In this document: positions 23,886-34,200 of the stretch, piece after piece
How positions within the stretch are numbered: the stretch's first letter is position 1
How the letters are laid out: every line of letters starts with the position of its first letter
From: Phaeosaccion multiseriatum
Taxonomy: Eukaryota; Ochrophyta, other classes
Assembly (NCBI GenBank): GCA_965112735.1
Contig: OZ218963.1
Coordinates: 1,302,001-1,366,000 of the forward strand
DNA: 64,000 bases
Direction of reading: 5' to 3'
Notes under the pieces: generated by a model
Seen by the model: the letters and a program-made list of their open reading frames with translations, nothing else
Databases searched by the model: none
Told to the model about the DNA's origin: nothing
Program-made: the position numbers and the translations under genes

Positions 23886-23939
23886 ACTGCTCCTCCTCTT
23901 GCTGCTCCTCCTCTTGCTGCTGCTCCTGGTGGCGGCCAT
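22445..23939 (-). CDS. F-box-like protein B (paralog of A)
   Basis: Probable SCF adaptor. Four exons, 23939-23667, 23501-23327, 23211-22886 and 22681-22445, with intron phases 0, 1, 0, encode 336 aa. The N terminus is an unusual Arg/Ser tract (about residues 5-40) with a run of about 18 Ser from AGC codons in a CTG.CAG repeat. The F-box follows at about 62-91 (WGDVPGELWGQVVSFLD then LWAVNQTCK). Exon 2 has PNHLLWKHLWVNSFGELPEAEP, parallel to protein A. Exon 3 is Ala/Glu-rich. The last exon begins VQSFVFLSPKGYYD, aligning with LQCMRFLSPKGYFD of protein A, and adds a 20-residue acidic/Pro tail. Intron positions are the same as in 7617-9050, so the two genes arose by duplication and are now about 13 kb apart on opposite strands. 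Confidence 0.83.
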
Positions 23940-24274
23940 GGTGAATATGGCTTGCTGTTGATCGTCTGATTACCAGTTGTTGTGTATAAAAGAGAGAGAG
24001 AGAGAAGTTGAAGATACAGCTATGGCGGCCGTTATTACCGTGCGCATCACGGACCACCCAATTCTGAAGGTGGGAAGGAAGGGGCCATCGCCATCGAGCA
24101 CCACCCCTAAATAATAATAATAAATTAACCCCTTAACTGTGTCAAGCGAGCACCACCCCTAATTATGTCTTTTGTGTCAAGGGGTACTCGCGGTTGAGTA
24201 TGTTGAGTGCACTTTTGACGCCCCCCTGATTTTTTTTGGACGCCAAATGACGATTACTTTGTCACTGCCGAGAG

Positions 24275-24445
24275 TGCCTAGAGGCGGGCTAGAGGCTGCC
24301 TAGAGGCGGGCTATCGGCCGCCTAGGGCTGAAAAGTGAGCGGCCTAGAGCGGCCGGAGGCCGCCGGCCTAGGCCTATTTCGGCCGAAGGCCGAGCGGCCT
24401 AGCGGCCTAGAGCCTAGGCCGCTAGGCGTGCACGGGGCCGATTAG
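24275..24445. repeat. CCTAGG-type palindromic element, copy with GTGCACGGGGCC end
   Basis: Rich in GGCCTAG, GCGGCC and CCGGAGGCC. It ends GCTAGGCGTGCACGGGGCC, identical to the end of the element at 4860-5025. It is in the same orientation. Confidence 0.8.
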
Positions 24446-24691
24446 TGCTTGGCTTGCTTCACTGACTTCCGGCTGAGCCAGTTGTGCCTTCGGCTCCAGG
24501 CTTGCTTCAGGCTTCTTCATCCTTCGCAGCTCCTGCTCTCTTGCCTCCCTCGCCAGCACCACTGTGGTACCTCTTGAAGTCCACTTCCCTCACACGTCGC
24601 CCGCTGCTGGTCGTGCCGGTCTTCGTTTCCTGCGCTTGCTTTGCTCATAGGTAGTGGTGTTCCTCTTCGTCCTCCTCTTCACTACTGCTGC

Positions 24692-25100
24692 CACTCACCC
24701 ACTCACTCACTCACTCACTCACTCACACACTCACTCACTCGCTCACTCACTCACACCCTCACTCACAAACTCACTCACTCACCCACTTCACCCACTCGCT
24801 AACTCACTCACTCACTCACTCACTCACTCACTCACTCACTCACGCACTCACCCACTCACTCACTCACTCACCCACTCACTCACTCACTCACTCACTCGCC
24901 CACTCCCTTACTCTCTCACTCACCCACTTCACCCACTCACTAACTAACTCACTCACTCACTCACTCACCCACTCACTCACTCACTCACTCACTCACTCAC
25001 CCACTCCCTCACTCACTCACTCACCCACTCACCCACTCAATCACCCACTCACTCACTCACTCACTCACTCACTCACTCACTCACTCACTCACTCACTCAC
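24692..25100. repeat. (CACT)n array
   Basis: About 410 bp of CACT repeats, with variants such as CACC, CACG and CTCA every few units. It is less pure than the CCCT arrays and suggests an older array. Confidence 0.95.
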
Positions 25101-25128
25101 TTGGCCTGATTCGGCAGCAGCTCCCCAT

Positions 25129-25178
25129 TAGACCATTAATCTACAGCGGGCACTAGACCATTGATCTACAGCGGGCAT
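25129..25178. repeat. 25-bp direct duplication
   Basis: TAGACCATTAATCTACAGCG followed by GGCAC is repeated at once with one A-to-G change and a different last base. It lies directly after the (CACT)n array. Confidence 0.85.
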
Positions 25179-25711
25179 CTCTCGGGGAGGGAGAGCCCAT
25201 AGCTACGGTACCCTGCCTGCTTCGGGGCACCATGCCTGCCACTCAAGCAGTGACCACACTGGGCTGGGGACTCATGGGGGTTGCTTCTCACGGACGCCGC
25301 TAGTACACGGAGCATATTGATACCACTGATGGGTCCTATTGGAAAGCTCAACACATCATGGTACACAGTATAGCACTAGGAGTAGCCTAGTCATTGATAT
25401 CATAGTCATTAGCAACCGATCAACCTACCGAGCAAGTTCGCTCTACGTCATACACTCACTCACTCACTCGCTCGCTCACTGAGAGGAACTGCCACCTCCT
25501 CCCGTCGCTGCTGCTTCTCCTGCAGCAGCTGGTGGTACAGCAGTTGGTGGTACAGCAGCTGCCCTGCCGCCTCAAATCGGAAAACTTCTCCTCGCTCCCC
25601 CCGCCGATGAGCATCAACCCGCTGCCATCTCCTGCCGTCCGCTGCCACCCCCTACCTTCCACTACCGTCCACTACACGCCACTGCCACCCACTAAAATAT
25701 ACACTCCTTCC

Positions 25712-27019
25712 CTCTTCCCTCCCTCCCTCCCTCCCTCCCACCCCCCCTCCTCCCTCCTTCCCTCCCTCCCTCCCTCCCTCCCTCCCTCCCTCCCTCCCTC
25801 TCTCCCTCCCTCCATCCCTCCCTCCCTCCCTCCCTCCCTCCCTCCCTCCCTCCTTCCTTACGTCCCTCACATCTTCCTTCCTTCCCCCCCTCCCTCCCTC
25901 CCTCCCTCCCTCCCTTCTTCCTTCCTTCCTCCCTCCTTCCTTCCCCCCCTCCCTCCCTCCCTCCCTCCCTCCCTTCTTCCTTCCTTCCTCCCTCCTTCCT
26001 TCCTTCCCGTGTTCCTTTCTTCCTTCCCTCTCTCCCTCCCTCCCTGCCTCCCTCCTTCCTTCCCTCCCTCCCTCCCTCCCTCCCTCCCTCCCTCCCTCCC
26101 TCCCTCCCTCCCTCCCTCCCTCCCTCCCTCCCTCCCTCCCTCCCTCCCTCCCTCCCTCCCTCCCTCCCTCCCTCCCTCCCTCCCTCCCTCCCTCCCTCCC
26201 TCCCTCCCTCCCTCCCTCCCTCCCTCCCTCCCTCCCTCCCTCCCTCCCTCCCTCCCTCCCTCCCTCCCTCCCTCCCTCCCTCCCTCCCTCCCTCCCTCCC
26301 TCCCTCCCTCCCTCCCTCCCTCCCTCCCTCCCTCCCTCCCTCCCTCCCTCCCTCCCTCCCTCCCTCCCTCCCTCCCTCCCTCCCTCCCTCCCTCCCTCCC
26401 TCCCTCCCTCCCTCCCTCCCTCCCTCCCTCCCTCCCTCCCTCCCTCCCTCCCTCCCTCCCTCCCTCCCTCCCTCCCTCCCTCCCTCCCTCCCTCCCTCCC
26501 TCCCTCCCTCCCTCCCTCCCTCCCTCCCTCCCTCCCTCCCTCCCTCCCTCCCTCCCTCCCTCCCTCCCTCCCTCCCTCCCTCCCTCCCTCCCTCCCTCCC
26601 TCCCTCCCTCCCTCCCTCCCTCCCTCCCTCCCTCCCTCCCTCCCTCCCTCCCTCCCTCCCTCCCTCCCTCCCTCCCTCCCTCCCTCCCTCCCTCCCTCCC
26701 TCCCTCCCTCCCTCCCTCCCTCCCTCCCTCCCTCCCTCCCTCCCTCCCTCCCTCCCTCCCTCCCTCCCTCCCTCCCTCCCTCCCTCCCTCCCTCCCTCCC
26801 TCCCTCCCTCCCTCCCTCCCTCCCTCCCTCCCTCCCTCCCTCCCTCCCTCCCTCCCTCCCTCCCTCCCTCCCTCCCTCCCTCCCTCCCTCCCTCCCTCCC
26901 TCCCTCCCTCCCCCCCTCCCTCCCTTCCTCCCTCCCTCCCTCCCTCCCTCCCTCCCTCCCTCCCTCCCCCTCCTTCCCTTCCTCCCTCCCTCCCTCCCTC
27001 CCTCTCTCCCTCCCTCCCT
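25712..27019. repeat. (CCCT)n array, about 1.3 kb
   Basis: The 5' 350 bp is a decayed mix of CCCT, CCTT and CCCC, then about 850 bp (26061-26910) of perfect CCCT, then a decayed 3' end. Borders here lack the CTTGTCCAGGGTCGA inverted repeat seen at the two smaller arrays. Confidence 0.97.
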
Positions 27020-27089
27020 CTGCTACGATATAAGGCATCCCAATATGCCTTCAGTATTATCCAAACGTATTAAGGTAACAAAAGGTACC

Positions 27090-27944
27090 CTCCCTCCCTC
27101 CCTCCCTCCCTCCCTCCCTCCCTCCTTCACTACCTCCCTCCCTCCCTACCAACCTACCTACGTACCTCCCTCTCTCTGTCTCCCTCCCTCCCTACTACCT
27201 CTCTCTCTCTTTCTCCCAGCCTCCCTCCCTCCCTCCCTCCCTTCCTCCCTCCCTCCCTCCCTCCCTCCCTCCCTCCCTCCCTCCCTCCCTCCCTCCCTCC
27301 CTCCCTCCCTCCCTCCCTCCCTCCCTCCCTCCCTCCCTCCCTCCCTCCCTCCCTCCCTCCCTCCCTCCCTCCCTCCCTCCCTCCCTCCCTCCCTCCCTCC
27401 CTCCCTCCCTCCCTCCCTCCCTCCCTCCCTCCCTCCCTCCCTCCCTCCCTCCCTCCCTCCCTCCCTCCCTCCCTCCCTCCCTCCCTCCCTCCCTCCCTCC
27501 CTCCCTCCCTCCCTCCCTCCCTCCCTCCCTCCCTCCCTCCCTCCCTCCCTCCCTCCCTCCCTCCCTCCCTCCCTCCCTCCCTCCCTCCCTCCCTCCCTCC
27601 CTCCCTCCCTCCCTCCCTCCCTCCCTCCCTCCCTCCCTCCCTCCCTCCCTCCCTCCCTCCCTCCCTCCCTCCCTCCCTCCCTCCCTCCCTCCCTCCCTCC
27701 CTCCCTCCCTCCCTCCCTCCCTCCCTCCCTCCCTCCCTCCCTCCCTCCCTCCCTCCCTCCCTCCCTCCCTCCCTCCCTCCCTCCCTCCCTCCCTCCCTCC
27801 CTCCCTCCCTCCCTCCCTCCCTCCCTCCCTCCCTCCCTCCCTCCCTCCCTCCCTCCCTCCCTCCCTCCCTCCCTCCCTCCCTCCCTCCCTCCCTCCCTCC
27901 CTCCCTTCCTCCCAGCCTCCCTCCCTCCCTCCCTCTGTCCACTG
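27090..27944. repeat. (CCCT)n array, about 0.85 kb
   Basis: Separated from the previous array by about 70 bp of unique AT-richer sequence (27020-27089). It has a decayed left part with CTCTCT and ACCTACC, then a perfect core at about 27261-27905. Confidence 0.97.
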
Positions 27945-28139
27945 TTCCTACGCCCCCCCCCGGCCCTCTCATGTCTTGCCCCTTCGTGCTGTACTCTGGA
28001 GTATTCATGTCTTCCCCCTCCTCCTTACTCTGGAGTGTTCTAGACTGGAGTGCTTTCGCCGGCCGCTGCCGCTGGCGCTATCATCCGTCATCCGGCCGGT
28101 TGTTGGTGTCTCTCGTCTCCACCGCTAGGTTCGGCTCCA

Positions 28140-28495
28140 GACACGCCTAGGGGTGGCCGCCGCCTAGGCGGATTAGGGCGGCGGCCTAGGAGTAGTGGAC
28201 CGAGGGGGGGAATTTTGCCCCTGGGCTGGCCCGGAGCCCGCCCAGAAGTCTACTCTTGCACTCCTTGCCTGTCCTGCGAGGAGTGCCAGCCTACCGGCCG
28301 GTGTGCTGCCATTGGTGGCCCCAGGCACACTCGCGCGCTCGCGACGAGGTGGCATAGAGGCACTCTAGCGCCTACAAGCGGCCTAGGGCTGGAAGGGAGC
28401 GGCCTTGGGCGGACGGAGGCCACCGGCCTAGGCCTACATCGGCCGAAGGCCGAGCGGGCTACGGCCTAGAACCGGCTAGGCCTGTCTGGAGTCGA
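28140..28495. repeat. CCTAGG-type palindromic element, diverged copy
   Basis: Contains GCCTAGGCGG, GGCGGCCTAGG, GGCCGAAGGCCGAGCGG and CGGCCTAGGCCTA, shared with 24275-24445. About 180 bp of other sequence interrupts the palindromic parts. Confidence 0.7.
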
Positions 28496-29076
28496 CTAGG
28501 TCGCCGTGGGTGGGTGGGTGAGTGAGTGACAGTAATTAAAATTTAAACTGAAACTGAACTGAAACGCCTCCTTTGGAAGCAGGCTTTGCACAGAAGAGGT
28601 AATAGACAGTACAAGGGAAGAAAATGCGGTGATCCGTGTTGCATGATGCTAGTTAAGCGTCCGCAGAGAGAGAGGAACAGGAGGAGGCTTGCAGAGGAGC
28701 GCAGTCACCAAACAGGGAACAGGGAGGCAGCCCTTGCAGACGGAGCAAACAGCAGCAGCAGCACCAGCCTTAAGGCCGATTGATTGATTCTTTGCCAGCT
28801 GGTAAGTTAAGCGTAGGAGTCGAGGCGTGGTGAGTTTCTCTGGTCATACGATGCCCCCCGCCCCCTGATCTCTGCCTGTCTTGTTTGCCCGTTTCCCACT
28901 CACCCCCCTCCGTTCGCCTGCCACCACCAGGCCCAGAGACGCAGGAGCCTTAGTTTCAGCAGAGGAGGGGCGGCCGGTTCCTTTACTACGGGCCGAAAAG
29001 AGTGGTGACGCAAGGATGAGAATCCTTCGCCCAGAGGCTTGAGAAAATTCCTCCCGCTCTTCCTTGTCGAGGCGAG

Positions 29077-30925
29077 ATGGGGGCGGGGGCGAGCGCCAGC
29101 GGCGGGGTTGGAGGCGCGAATGGAGGCCTCAGCTACCGAGGTAGTGGAAGAGAAAAACAGGGGTCCAACTTCTCCCACTTGTTGGAGGATGTGGAGTCGG
29201 CCATAGACGCTCTGGGACAGGAGTACGAGCCGTACAAGCTGGCGCTCAGAGATGTCAGCTTCGACACTTGTCAGGTCACCGACTTTGACACCCCTCGGTT
29301 GATTACCCATTTGCAGGGGATGGGGGTAGACAACTCTGAGCATCGGCAAGAGTTAGTGCGTCTGTTTAGGTGAGGGAGAGGCAGAGAGAGAGGACGGAGG
29401 AACGAAGACAAAAGGGAGAGTGAAAGCAAAGCAATCCCCCCATTCCCTCTTAACTCATATTCCCCGCTCCCCACCCTCGTCCTGCTGTTGGTCCTGTGTA
29501 CGTGCGTATCCTCTCTTAGGGAGTGCACAAGAGGCAAAGGCGCAGGACACCTCGCTGGAAAAGCGTGTGATGTCGCCACCAGCCCCAGCCCCAGCCACGG
29601 GAAAATCTCCTCCGACATTGTTCGAAAGGCCTCCGGATGCGGGGAGGTTCTGCGTGTGGACCTTGGCGCTCCTGCGGCGGCTGCTGGTGCTCCTGCTGGT
29701 GCTGGAGCAGGCGCTGCTGGGGACGGAGAGACGGCGTCGAACACTCCAACGAGCGTCACTCCCACGAGCGTGCCATCTTCCTTTACAACCGATCTAGAGC
29801 CGCGGATAGGAGTTGTGGCCGCCGGAGGTGAGGAAGAGGGGCGCAAACGGTCAGCAGCAGAGCAGCCGCTCCCACCGCTGGCAGCAGCAGTGCGGAGGAA
29901 ACGGTCAGTGGCGGCCATTCAAAGTGGGTTGGGGTGCGTCCCCGCCTCCTTCTGGAAGTACTTGGAGAACGGCAAGTACGTCATATGGAAGATGGACAGG
30001 GAGCAACTGAGCGCTACGCTACGAAGAGAGGAGGAGTGGTCGGGTCTGGCGTCAGGGTCTTGGGAAGGACTTGATGGGATGACGTTGCTGATGGGAGGAC
30101 TAGACCACCTACCCGCGCTGCACCTCAGTCCGGAGAATGAGAATCGATTGAAAGATCACTTTACCGAACAAGGTCTGGACTTTTACCGCCTCGTCCTTGC
30201 TGGGCTCATCCACGACGAGGGCAGGCATCTGAACAAGTCAGGGAGGGTTTCAGGGGCCGCGTTGGAGGGACCTGAAGGGTGGGCTACAGCAGAGAGCCAG
30301 CGGAGGATGCCGAGCGGAGACGGCAGCGGCGCGATAGGAGGAGGAGTGCCCTTTTGTAGCTCGGTGGCGCTGGACAAGCTTCAGTTTGTCAGACAGAGCA
30401 AGGGCGAATCGGTGAGGATGGGACTCTTCTTGCTTCCTGCTTGTTGCTTCCTGCTTGTTGCTTCTTGCTTCCCACTTTTTGCTTCCTGCTTCCTACTTTT
30501 TGCTTCCTGCTTCCTGCTTGTTGCTTGTTGCTTTACTGTGGTATTGTGTTTCCGGTGGGGCCGGAGGGACACACACTCTGCTTTCTGTCTCTCATCTCCG
30601 TCTGTCTCTGCCCCCGTGCCCTTCCTACCCATCCTCTGACCCCGTGCCCTTCCTACCCATCCTCTGACCCCGTGCCCTTCCTACCCATCCTCTGACCCCG
30701 TGCCCTTCCTACCCATCCTCTGACCCCGTGTCTGTCTCGTGTACCCGCGTCTCGCTGCTCTGCAGGCCGTGAGGGAGGGCGCCGGAGAAACGTACTGGCA
30801 TCGAGTCGTGGAGGAGAGCACCGGAGCAAGGCTTGTCGTGAAGCATATGATCCGACCTACGACGGAGGCAATGGCGAGGGAGGGGGGGCAGCAGCAGGAG
30901 GGAGGCATATCAACACCACCACCAC

Positions 30926-30979
<54 letters not shown>

Positions 30980-31190
30980 GCGGCTCAATCGTATACGGAG
31001 GACTGGGGAGTGGCGGACTTGAAGACAGGAGCATCGTGGACGTGCGCTTCCCAGCGGGTGTGGAGGAGTTGATCCAGCGGCAATTCAAGCTCGGGATGTG
31101 CTGTCGTCACATGCTCCAAGTGCCTCGCACTGCCTGGGGCGTTCACGGAGGCTTGCCGGTCCTCGAGCTCGAGCCGCAGCAGTTGGTGTT

Positions 31191-31231
<41 letters not shown>

Positions 31232-34200
31232 GTATGTCCAGAGGACGGTGGGTGGGCTCTCGTGACGTCCACACCTGGGTGGCCATGGAGATTTGCGAGA
31301 TTGGGAACATGAGGCCCAAGTTGGAGGAGGGCGGGGAGCCGCTCGTACAGTACAACAAGCAGTGGTTCTGGAAATGGGTGTCACAGTTAGCGGAGTGCCT
31401 GGTGGACATGCACGATAGAAACGAGGTGCACGGCCGCCTCTCTGTGGATAACTTGCTCCTCAACGCTCAAGGGGAGCTAAAGGTCCGCCTGGGTAGCCTC
31501 GGGGTGGACGCGGACGTGAGCATGGACGTGTATGTAGACGTGGATGGCTCCAGGGGGGACGGGAAGGGGGAGAAGGAGGGAGGGGTAGGACGGTCGTCGC
31601 TAGAGCAGCGTAAGATGGACGACCTTCGAGCTTTCGGTGTGGTGTTGTACGAGATGGTGGCAGGGCTGTGGCCGCCTCCGAGGGAGAGTGAGGCGTGGAA
31701 GTCGATTGAGCAGCAGCAACAGCGGCGGTTGGTGATACAGCAACAGGAGGAGCAGGAGCAAAATGAGGAGGAGGAGGTGGAGGAGGAGGTGGTGGAGGAG
31801 GAGGAGGAGGAGGAGGAGGAGGGGTGGCGGGAGGAAAAGGACGGCAGCAGGAGTATAGAGGACAGCCGCGGCAAAGGCGAGTACATGGTGACACAGCCAG
31901 AAGGCAAGAGTGGTGGAGGTGCCATGGCTGACGCAAGTGGTGGGGTGTGGTGGGGCAACATCCAAACGTTAGCAGGGGATGCCATCAAGGACCTGCTGCA
32001 GTCGCTGCTTGCTCTACCTGGCACACCCCTACCCTGCAGCGAAGGAGCGGCACGAGGAGGACGAGGAGGGACCAAGAGGACAAAACGAAGCAGGGTGGTT
32101 CGAACCGCCCGAGACGTGCTCTCTCGCGTGGAGGAGGGAGGACTGGAAGCAAAGGTGATGCTGAAAGAGGACTCCTCCGGGGCTTCGTCGGCCTCCATTG
32201 TGCATTCGCTGGAGAATGGTTGGCAACAGGACGACGGAGGAGGCAGGGGTACGAGACGAGGAAGCGGCAGCGGTGGTGGAGGTTACGGAAGCGGGAAGCG
32301 AAAGGCCAGTTTGCATCGAATGCTGTCGGGTGGCAGTGAGGTGAGGCCTCAACACGGCCAACACGGCCAGCTGCAGCACTCCGGGGCGCGATTGGGCGAG
32401 CTGGGAGGAGCCGGTGGAGGAGGGGGACAGCACGCGAACAAGCGCCCTGGTTTGCAACGGGAGGGCACCGTGAGCTACCGCCTCGCGGACGACTCGCCTG
32501 ACTTTAAGCCCTCCATCTTTGTCAACGGTGCCGATGACGAAGCCAACGGAACAGTGTTCGACGGTCGCAGAGTGTCGGTGGAACGGCAGAACCACCAAGA
32601 GGGGGCCAACAAGCTGGGAGGACACCGAGCAAGTAGGGTAGGACAGCAAGACGGGCGAGACTCTACGGCGGTTGGTGATACAGCAGCAGACACAGCAGAC
32701 AGTGTGAACGCAGCAGCAGGCAAAGGCCGGCGGCGGTCGAGCGCGAGTCAAGTGGCATTGCTGCTCGGACAGGCGAAGCAGAATGGCGTGGTGCTGGGGC
32801 AAGCTATGCTCAGCAAGATACAACATGCAGGCCACTCTTCGCACGCTGTCCTCCCTGCCGCTGCAGACGACGATCCATTGAGTCTCGCCACCTCCTCCTC
32901 CTCAAAGTCTGATGCGACGGCAGCTGGGGAGGGTCAGCAAGAGAACGAAGCAGCAGCAGTGGGTGATACAGCGCGAGCGGGAGGAGTCGAGGATGGCACT
33001 TCCGGTCAAAGCCCGTCCACAGTGACGGCGGAAGCGACAGCACCAGTTGGTGATACACCAGCAACATCGGCAGCAGCAGGCGGAGCAGGAGCAGGAGCAG
33101 GAGCAGGAGGAGGAAAAGGAGGAGCAAGAGGAGGAGGGAAAGGAGGAGCAAGAGGAGGAGCAAGGGGAGGAGGAGGAGGAGCGGACGCGGAGAGGAGTAG
33201 TTCAGGCAACCGGCGACCGTCAATGGCGACCATCTTGAGGCTTGAAGCTATCGCAGAAGAGCTCGAAGCAGCTTACGAAGGGGCCAAGGGACTGTCTCTC
33301 GCTTTGTCGTCACTCATCAAAGCGGGCATGATGACTACAGGGGTGGGAGGAGAGGGCGGGCGGGAAGGAGGAGGAGGAGGAGGGAAGAGCCCTCCGCCGT
33401 CGTCCATTGCCATCCTGCTGGCCATTTCTCGGGCCAGTCACACCTGGCACAGCATCCGAGAAGAGGTCTTTATGGAAAAGTTGCGCAAGCTGGCCACCCT
33501 CGTTCCACTCTACATGAACTCGTCACCCTTCGACCGAGCATTACAGCAAGCCGCTCTCTCTGCGGTGGCCACCATCAGCAAGCTCGACGAAGGACATCGG
33601 CACTTGTTCCAGCCTGTGGCTGTAGCAGGGGCCGTGCTTCGGGCCATGGAGCGGTTTCCGGTCGACATTGGCATTCAGATGGTGGGCTGTTGGGCCATTG
33701 GTAATCTCTGTACTTGCTGGAAACGGTCGTTACAGGCCCTAACGGATCAGGGGGCGTGCGAGGCTGTATTGAGTGCGCTGAGGGAGTTTCCACATCAGCC
33801 GAGTGTGTGTGCGGCGGCGTGCTGGGCAGTGCATAGCCTGTGCCTCAACACCGCCAACAAGGATGTGCTTGGCTTGGGCGGCGCGGGGGAGCATATGGTC
33901 AAGGTGAGGAGTGGGCGGAGGCAAGGGGCGGAAGGGCAGGCAGGGAGGGAGGGAGGGAGGGAGGGAGGGAGGGAGGGAGGGAGGGAGGGAGGGAGGGAGG
34001 GAGAATGGGGAAGGGTATAAAGACGACAGTCGATCGTAAGGTCACGCTTCGCTCGGAGAGGGGAGGAGCCCTTCTTGTGTTGTGTTGTTGTCCCCGCTGG
34101 GGGTGGGGTGGGTATTTCCTTTTGCTCTGAGACAAAGGGCCCAATCATCCTGCCTCGTCTTTGTCCCGAGGGGCTGCGCTCTAGTGCACATGCACTTAAC

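Larger units (their letters stand above)
23940..29076. other. 5-kb repeat-dominated intergenic region
   Basis: No supported gene. In order: a short frame at 24022-24070 (MAAVITVRITDHPILK, ending at a possible GTGGG donor) that could be an orphan first exon; a CCTAGG-type element (24275-24445); a (CACT)n array (24692-25100); a 25-bp duplication (25129-25178); two large (CCCT)n arrays (25712-27019, 27090-27944); another CCTAGG-type element (28140-28495); and unique sequence up to the pseudokinase gene at 29077. The long LPPS and GGRE frames across the arrays are repeat translations. Confidence 0.7.

Noticed and set aside
24654-24947. SLTH-repeat protein
   Set aside because: Translation of the (CACT)n array.
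25532-28043. Long open frames encoding LPPS repeats (plus) and GGRE repeats (minus)
   Set aside because: They are translations of (CCCT)n, open in all frames because the unit cannot form stop codons. There is no non-repeat domain.
28586-28783. 65-residue basic frame upstream of the pseudokinase gene
   Set aside because: Short, no recognisable domain, no clear link to the exon at 29077. More likely 5' leader.
31467-32844. Long minus-strand frames over the pseudokinase exon
   Set aside because: Low-complexity Ser/Leu antisense shadows of the Glu/Gln/Gly-rich coding sequence.
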